Part shown: in pieces, positions 56,009 through 64,000 of the stretch | Numbering within the stretch: position 1 is the first letter of the stretch | Layout: every line of letters starts with the position of its first letter | Origin: Entrophospora sp. SA101 | Lineage: Eukaryota; Glomeromycota; Glomeromycetes; Entrophosporales; Entrophosporaceae | DNA length: 64,000 bases | Assembly (NCBI GenBank): GCA_958430865.1 | Contig: CAUDNR010000335.1 | Coordinates: forward strand, 128,061 to 192,060 | Reading direction: 5' to 3' | Made by a program: the position numbers and the translations under genes | Notes under the pieces: model-generated | Database searches by the model: none | Told to the model about the DNA's origin: nothing | The model's input: the letters and a program-made list of their open reading frames with translations, nothing else

Positions 56009-59000
56009 ACAAAATATTGGAGGCGTAAACCTGATAAAAAATGTAGAATTGGTGATCTGGAAGGTCTTGTTCATAAGAGTGAAGAAAAATGTCAATGTAC
56101 TAAAGCTGATTTCAAATGGTAAAAATTTACATACATAAATGCATATATATATTTTTTAATTTTATTTTTATGATTAATTAATTTGAAATATATATTTTTT
56201 AAAAAATTGAAAAAATAAAAGCGCTTTCAATTATTGGCATGAAGGTGGATATTTGTAAATTGTATGGTCACAATGAAGAGCGACCATCTAAATGTATAGG
56301 TGAATATGAAGGAAATAGTGGATATGTTGAAATTTCGAAATCACAATGTGTAGGTGGAGTTGACTGGACAAAGAAAATTAAAAAGAAATGTGAAAGCACA
56401 GAAAGTAAGTGTGACCGTTCAATAATAATAATAATCGTTAATTAGGTTTTTTTTTGATGAACACGTTGATAATTTGTTTATATCTAAATATATTGTTTTT
56501 ATATGTTAATGTTATATAGATACTGAAATAGTCACTTCAATGGTATGTATATTGTAATACTTTTTCATGATCATAACAAGCATATATTCCTGACTTTTTT
56601 AATATAGATTCATTATAAACTTATATTATTTAGATGACATTTGAATCAATTATCATGGGTTATATCTATTTTGGCAATAGTGAGACTATTCGTACACTAA
56701 ATAACGAAGTTTGGATAAGTTATGACCAAGGATTTATATGGAAAATGCCCTCATTTATGGAAAAAGGTGTTAACATCATTGCAATGTTCCAAAATCCATA
56801 TTTCAAATAACGTGTAAGTAGTAGAAATTAAGCATTCAGTAACTATAAAAAAATTTATTTCAGGATAAAAATAATAACAACACTTTTTTGTTTTTTTTTT
56901 CCTCCTTTCTAATATTAGGCATATTTTATTACTTATTCAAAAGAACATTATATGACTATTGATTCTGGAGCCAATTTCATTAAACTTAGTGTTGAAATGA
57001 ATCCTAAATTGCTTCAAATACCTGTTCTTGATTTCCATCCTGTTAAACCAGACTGGTTAATTTATACAGGAAGTGTAGACTGTGAGTCTATTCTTTCACC
57101 CAATTGTCACGCAGTTGCTTATTATACAACAACGAATGGACAATCTTGGACAGAATTAAACAAATATGTGAAAGTTTGTACATGGGCAAGAGATGCTAAA
57201 TTTAAGACATCGGACACATTGATATTTTGCGAATCATATCTTGAAAAATCAGGTTCACAATTCTCATTTATCAACAATCCACTTCGACTTATCTCTAGTA
57301 CAGACTATTTCAGATTAGAAAATAATAATAATAAATTATTTGATAACATTATTGGTCTTGCCACCTTTGAAGAATATATGGTGGTTGCAGAGGTTAGTTT
57401 AAATTACTAATATTTAGTCATTAATTATCAATTATTACTGATTTTTATTTTATCAATTATTTATATTATTGTTGTTGTTTATCATATATAGCATTTACCT
57501 TCAGGACAAAATATTCATCTTTAGATTTCTATTGATGGTATTACTTTTGCCAATGTGAAATTCCCACCAAATATGCAAATAACAATAATGTAATAATAAT
57601 TATAATTATACCAATATCAATATCAATAATTTTTTACATTATTTGACAGCATTTTAATCATTTACTAACCCACAATTTTTTTTCACCCAAATCAAAAATT
57701 CAAAAGGCATTTACTGTTTTAGAATCTACCACACATTCAATCATACTTCATGTTACCACATCATCGTTAATGAATAATCAATGGGGAAACATTTTAAAAT
57801 CTAATTATAACAGAACTTACCATTCACTTTCATTGGAACATGTTAATCATGATGTTTGTGGATTTGTTGATTTTGAGAAAATGAGAGGAATTGTTGGAAT
57901 TTCAATGGCAAACATTGTTGGTAATGTTCATGAAGTTAATATGGGCAATAATAAAAAATTAAAATCTAAAATAACATTTAATGATGGTAAGTTATCAAGG
58001 AATATATATATATATATATATATATTTGTTTTAGGCGGTTTGGCATGAAACTTAAGAGTCTTGAATGAACAGTAGTCCAGGTTATTTCTCCTTTCTAATA
58101 AATGTGATGTTTATAATATTAGGAAACACATGGAGCTTTTTAAATCCTCCTAAAGAAGATGCAAATGGTCGAAAATATGAATGCAATGTATTGTATCAAT
58201 TTCTTTTTGCAAATGATGAATTTAGTATTAGATGACTGGTATTTTTTTAACACTGTAATTTACATTGTTGTTATTATTAGGATTGTAATTTGCATCTTCA
58301 CAGTTATACAGAAAGAAGAGACCCTCGTGATGCATTCAGTAGTAGTACAGCTGTTGGATTAATGATGGGTGTAGGGAATGTTGGAGATTATTTAACCCCA
58401 TACTCGGAGGGTAACACTTACCTGACAAATGATGCAGGATTCACATGGAGAGAAGTCAAAAAAGGTGCTTATATGTATGAATTTGGAGATCAAGGTGCAA
58501 TTATAGTTATAATGGATGATAAGTCACCTACAGATCATGTATTGTAAGTTTTTTTTCAATTCGATTCCCTCCTTTTTTCGGAATCTTATTATTCAATAAT
58601 GAATATATGAATAATATGAATGATGTTGATTTTGTAGGTATTCATTTGATGAAGGCCAATCATGGTCTGAATTTAAATTTTCAACTGAACTTGTCAGAGT
58701 ACGTGATATTGCTACAGTACCTGGTGGAATTAGTAGGAGGTTTATCTTGAGAGGTAGCCCTCAAAATAACTATAACAAAGAAGTAATAATTCATCTTAAT
58801 TTTGAAGGCAAGCTTTCAAGAAAATGTAAGAATTTTTTTTCCTCCACATAATCAATCAATAATTTTTTTTATTAAAATATTTATTAAATATATTTTAATT
58901 TTAATGTTATTTATTAAAAGGTAAATTGGACATGAATGATGATGAGAATGATGATTTTGTTTTATGGTATCCTACTCACATAGGAGGATCAGAAAAATGT

Positions 59001-59991
59001 TTGTTTGGTCCTGAGGTATGTCTAATAAAAATTTTATTTAAAAAGTTTTCATTCTTATTATAAAAATTTAATATCTGTTATTTGTAGAGTGGATATCACC
59101 ATAGAATAGTTGAAAAGAACTGTTATATTGGCAACGAACTTATTCAACCTAAAACAATTGATAAGGATTGTGTTTGCACCATGCATGACTTTGAATGGTA
59201 AGTCAAAGAACTTTTGTTTCAGAACCCAATTAACATTACTAATTTCTAAATTGTAACCATTTATTTATTTATATTTAAAGCGATTACAATTATGTCCATA
59301 AAAATGGTAGTGATAAATGTGAATTATTTCCTGGTGCCCAGCCTTTGGCTGAAGATCCAAATGATATGTGTTCTAGTAGTGATCATTATTATAAATCAAT
59401 AGGGTAATTTTAAATATTATTATTATATAGGAGATATTTTATTTAGTAAAATGCTTTTTAGATGTTTATTTACCACATATTATTATTATATAGGTATAGA
59501 AAGGTTAAAATGAGCTCATGTAAAGGGGGCGAAGAGAATTATATGGGTGAAAAAATACCATGTCCTGGACGAATAGTTGGCTCAACAAGTTTCTGGGTAT
59601 TCTTTATTATTGTAATATTTATTTCTGTAGGAATCACGACAGCATATTTAATATACAAAAATGGTGGAGGTTCAAGAGGGTAAGGATAGTCTTTATTTTT
59701 TTTGTGGATTATTATTGATTAATTAATTATATTGATTTTTTTTTGTTCTCTCCTTTTGTTATAATTAGTCATATTCGTCTTGGAGATACATATCACAGTT
59801 CTGGATCAATTTTATCAACAATCAAAGATATTTTTTACTCGATCAGAGTGCCAAGATCTGTTTCAAGATTTTTCTCGAAACTTTCTATACCAGGTTTTGG
59901 TTCTAGATCTGCCAATAGATATAATTATAGTCCAGTTTCTCAAGATGAATCACATCAAGTTTCATTAGAAGATTATGATAATGATAATTAA
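56009..59991 (+). pseudogene. VPS10 copy D, same lesions as copy B
   Basis: Offset from copy B by exactly 21252 bp at every landmark, and carries the same inserted base in exon 9, the same TAA near 56809 and the same TAG near 57521. Therefore B and D derive from one already broken copy. Covers the third Vps10 domain, membrane helix and tail. Confidence 0.9.
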
Positions 59992-62185
59992 TTTAATTCA
60001 TGATTTCACTATGATTTTTAAATTTTTAAAATTTTTAAAATATAATTTTGTAAAATAATGTTTATCATTAGAAAAAATATATGTATATTTATATGTCATC
60101 AAAAAGGGATCAATTAAATAATAAATTGAATATTATTTTTTAGAATCGTCGTTATTGAAACATTGAAATGTTAATCAATCAAGAAAAATACATCTTTTTT
60201 TTATATACCTAAATAATTTTATTTTAAGATCATAGTGTTGTAAATTCTTTGTTTAATATAAAAAAAGCACATCAGTGGTTCTCTAGTTTATTATTTATAT
60301 ATTGCAATCTTCCTCTTGAGTCTGAAAATAAATAAATGCATCAGTAATAATAAAGTTTTGCTATCCTAAATTTATTATTTTTTAATCAATTGGTTATGTA
60401 TGGGAAATTATAATATTTATTTATCAAATCCTAATACTAAGCAAAGATAACCCAATCAAATAAAACAAAATAAATACATGACAATAGCATATTAGTTTTT
60501 TGTATCGTTGAAGTTATTCTTCACCAGGCATTCCTACAACCCGCTTGGAGTATTCAGATAAGACAGAGTATTCCTGTGCTGAAGCTGTTGTTCACTAGAC
60601 TTTCTAAACATCACTTGGAACTGAATTTTTTCTTTCGATAAATCCTACCCATCACAGCTATTATTATAAAAATCGAAAATATTATTACTGATATTCGAAC
60701 AGTATTTAGTGATGATGATGGTGCCAAGTTTACCTCGGATGCTGAATAAAATTGCATAATCTTCAATATCAGTATATAAGCATTTGTGCCAATGATTTTG
60801 GAAATCCAAAATCATCTAAATACTAAAATATGAAAATCACGTAGAAACTAAAATGATCAATAATTGCCATTTTTTTAATAATGTTCTCAAATTACTCTCT
60901 CTTCTAACAATACTCACTTTGATAAATCGGTTTTTTGGTCCCTCTTGTCTTTTTTAAAACCCGTTATTTAAAAATTGTAAAATAAAGGGTCAATAAAATT
61001 TCATATCCAAACACCCACCCCAAAATTTTAATTATAAATTTACTATTCTTCTTGTACCACACATTACGCGTCTTTTTTTTTATTTATTTTTAATTTTACT
61101 CATTTGTTTTGTTTTGTTATGCCTTTATTTTTTATATAATAGCCTAAATAAACGTGGAGCAAAACTTGTAGTCTTTTATATGATAGGTAATTATTCAACA
61201 TTCTTTACACAACTATTTTTTGAGAGCAAATACACAAGATTATGATTGTTTGTGTTATTTGTTATCAATATTAATTAGAGATCTCTATCTCATAGATACT
61301 TGGACAATTTGGAAACACGGAAACACCAAACAATTTAATATACAGTTTTGATTACTGGAAGCTTATAGTTAAACCATTTCTTATTCCTTGAGCACATAAG
61401 GCTAATCTGACTTGACCTCCTAGGATATAAATGCAATTGAACTTCAGAGGAGTACCATAGATCTCAGGTTCATGATGGTATTGCATTATTGGCATTATTG
61501 TCAAGGAGGCTGTTAAAGCCTTTCACTTGTCTGAAGTCTTCCAACATGCGGGGGGCTCCATAACTGTGGTAGGGGCGGCTCCGCAGTTATGGGTTGCAAT
61601 AGCATTTAGCATGTAACTGCGTGTTGCAGAGGAAACTTAATCAAATCTGACACATAATCATCAATATCAGATTTGCTCATTTTATTTCTTTTTCAATGAC
61701 TTTTAGGGAACAATTGTACATGGGATCAAAATTTGTGTGAGTGGGGCGAGAGTTTTGGTACGAAATTCACACAGATTTCAAATTCATGCACAAGGAACAA
61801 GTGGGGACGCACCAAGGGTTTATTTTCTAACTCTGCCAATTATGTGGCTTTTTCCAAAATTGATTTCTTTAAATTTCATTTCTGCATGGCCCTGGTATTA
61901 TCATTACTTGGGTGATGCAATTTATCAATTTATTTATTTGTTAACTCTTTACAAATTAAGGACGATGGTATCAAATGTATTACTGAAATTATTATTACAT
62001 GTATTTGATCTATAGATAAGGGAATTCCATATGAATTAATAAAGTATACATATCATGAGAAAAAACGTATCAAATTAACTGAAATTACCACAACTCAGTC
62101 AATATCTGTCTGTTTTGGGTAAAAACAACTACCATTTGAATTCTCTCGATGAGATGTCTAATTCATAAAATTCTAATCACTAGTT
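59992..62185. other. VPS10 copy D downstream flank
   Basis: Matches 14450-16652 overall, including the short frame region 61733-62015, and ends at CTAATCACTAGTTA, 83 bp before the lipoate ligase start. At 60365-60430 it uses the variant shared with copy C. Confidence 0.7.
60514..60815 (-). CDS. Small membrane protein, copy D
   Basis: Same structure and coding changes as copies B and C of the three-exon, 63-codon gene. Confidence 0.4.
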
Positions 62186-62267
62186 ACTATAAGCAATTAA
62201 TGATCATAGATGGATCTGCATAAGATTCCGACGAAAAAATTTTTTTTTTTTTTGGACATTTCAAATA

Positions 62268-64000
62268 ATGAAAACCCTTAAATGCTATTTATCAAAATTA
62301 ACTGATCCTTGGATAAACCTTGCATTCGAAGAGTGGTAATATATGGTTTGTTTAATTAATTAATATTTTATAATTAGAAAAGGAGTTATTTTTTATTTTT
62401 TTAAAAATAAAAGCAAGTTGGTTGTTTAATTGTTTTGTTTATTCAAAAAAAAGGTTATTCCGAGATACTGATCCAAACAAAACAATATTATACTTGTGGA
62501 GAAATGATCCTTGTGTAGTTATTGGTAGAAATCAGGTAATTTAACAAAGTCTAAAATTTATTTTTAATCTTTTAATTCAAATCATTTATTCATTAGAATC
62601 CATGGAAAGAATGCAATGTTCAACTATTAAATAATCATAAAGTTCCACTTATACGTCGAAAAAGTGGAGGAGGAACTGTTTTTCATGTAATATATTTATG
62701 CATTTTTATAACTATATATTTATGCATTTTTATAATTATATATTTGTATAATTATATTTACATATATTTATATATATCTATATAGATACATGATTAATCT
62801 ATCTTTGTTAAATTATTTCTCATTGGTAAACCAACCAATTAATTAAAGGATCTCGGAAACACAAATTACTCTTTAATCACTCCAAGACAAGATTTTTCAA
62901 GAAAAAATGCTGCTGAATTGGTAACGTTAGTTTTACAATCATCATTTAATGTGCCAGCTTATGTTAGTGAAAGATATGATATTAAAATAGATAATTTTAA
63001 AATATCCTTCAATTAAACCAACCAACCAACCAACCAACAAATTAATTGATTGATTAAATCGATAACAATCCTTAACTTTTTTTATAAATTACATTTCAGG
63101 ATCTGCATTCAAATTGATTACTGGTAGATCATATCATCATGGAACTATGCTAATCAATGCCGACATTAACAAAATAAGACGCTATTTAAAAGTTGAAAAA
63201 GTAAATCATTATTACTTATTGCCATTGTTATTAAATTTTTGATTTTCAAAAATACGTTTCTAAATTCTCTTGATGATATTATAATTATAATTATTTGTTT
63301 AGGAAAAATTAATAACTAAAGGCGTTGAATCTATTCCATCACCTGTCACAAATCTTATCAACTACTCTTCATCGATAAATCATCAATTATTTTGCGATTC
63401 AATGATAAAAGTTTTCATGAATCATTATCATAATAATTGTGATAAAAATTTTGATTATAATAATGTCGATTTTCTTCAGGTGATTATTGATTGATATATT
63501 GGCTTATTGACAATAATATTTGATATTTTAAATACTTATTTATATTTTAGCATATTGATGATAGAATTATTACTGAAATTCCAAAGATTAATCAATATGT
63601 TGATGAACTTAAGGTTTGTTATTGCCGCACTTCTTATACAATTACAGACATCTAAACATTTTTATATTTTGCATTAAAAATATACATATATATAATTTAT
63701 TTTACAATTATTATCTTTTTTAAAAATCAAGTCATGGGAATGGACTTTTGGTCAAACACCAGAATTTACTCATGAATTCGAAACAGAATTTAAATGGGGC
63801 CATGTGGTAATATTGTTTATTAATATAAACAGACAAATTAAAAAAATTTTTGTATTTTTTTCCAAGTAATATTAATGGGATAATATTAATAATGACCATT
63901 TAGAAAGTATTCATTAAATCTAAAAATGGATTAATAAAAGATGTTATCTTCACATCCACTATGGAAAAATATTATTATTTGCTTGATATTTTCAAAGAGT
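62268..64000 (+). CDS. Lipoate-protein ligase A family protein, 3' end beyond the window
   Basis: Enzyme of the LplA/AIM22/LIPT1 family that attaches or transfers lipoate to mitochondrial 2-oxoacid dehydrogenases and glycine cleavage H protein. Exons: 62268-62335, 62454-62535, 62597-62686, 62849-63001, 63093-63200, 63303-63479, 63551-63613, 63732-63806, 63904 onward, all in phase. Landmarks: [32 protein letters not shown], the lipoate-binding [15 protein letters not shown], then [10 protein letters not shown] across the fourth intron, [11 protein letters not shown], and the C-terminal [17 protein letters not shown], typical of LplA. The fourth intron (63002-63092) is AT-AC with U12-type signals; only that splice restores the conserved ISGSAFK motif. 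First ATG gives a short leader; a mitochondrial targeting part is not obvious. Confidence 0.94.

Noticed and set aside
62985..63100. GT-AG splice for the fourth intron of the lipoate ligase gene
   Set aside because: The exon end has no GT that keeps the frame, and the AG at 63098-63099 would remove the conserved ISG residues.

Overview
The window is AT-rich eukaryotic DNA with many short introns. Its gene families (degraded BTB-BACK-TLDc genes, TKL-like kinases whose C-lobe carries the WDVDPSKRPTSREL motif, a large lineage-specific family, and heavy repeat load) point to an arbuscular mycorrhizal fungus of the Rhizophagus type. That assignment rests on recognising families, not on a search. 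Three N runs (18539-18548, 32734-33409, 46012-46021) show it is a scaffold, and open frames crossing them are unreliable.

Layout. 1-3437: two head-to-head broken BTB-BACK-TLDc genes. 3438-5790: a small unclassified element (called the MKLIY element here). 5968-14449: an intact 22-exon Vps10/sortilin receptor gene with three luminal Vps10 domains, followed by a convergent 63-codon gene at 14974-15276. 18181-19188: a kinase tail and a family fragment joined across a 10-N gap. 19165-22471: more MKLIY elements, one a near-identical inverted copy of the 3.4-5.1 kb stretch. 22472-26264: a hAT DNA transposon with an apparently intact transposase plus a truncated tandem partner. 26.6-32.7 kb: a nuclease-like gene, several unrecognised small genes and a poxvirus-A32-like packaging ATPase, which looks like the remains of a Polinton-like or related integrated DNA virus. 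33410-40.6 kb, 41991-44.7 kb and 54.45-62.18 kb: truncated, mutated copies of the Vps10 3' half with their flank; the first and last share about 5.7 kb with no length difference. 45097-46011: a kinase gene. 47647-51321: a complete VID27 gene. 51446-52690: a broken homoserine O-acetyltransferase/serine O-succinyltransferase gene. 62268-64000: the 5' part of a lipoate-protein ligase gene.

Standout points. The lipoate ligase gene contains an AT-AC intron with U12-type splice and branch signals, and VID27 contains a second U12-like (GT-AG) intron, so minor-spliceosome splicing is likely in this organism. The receptor has three Vps10 domains where the yeast protein has two. The packaging ATPase frame is joined directly to a fragment of the lineage-specific family. 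The MKLIY element is a possibly undescribed mobile unit present in at least four copies. The host genes (VPS10 sorting receptor, VID27, lipoate ligase) have no evident functional link; the shared theme is repeated insertion and segmental duplication around them.
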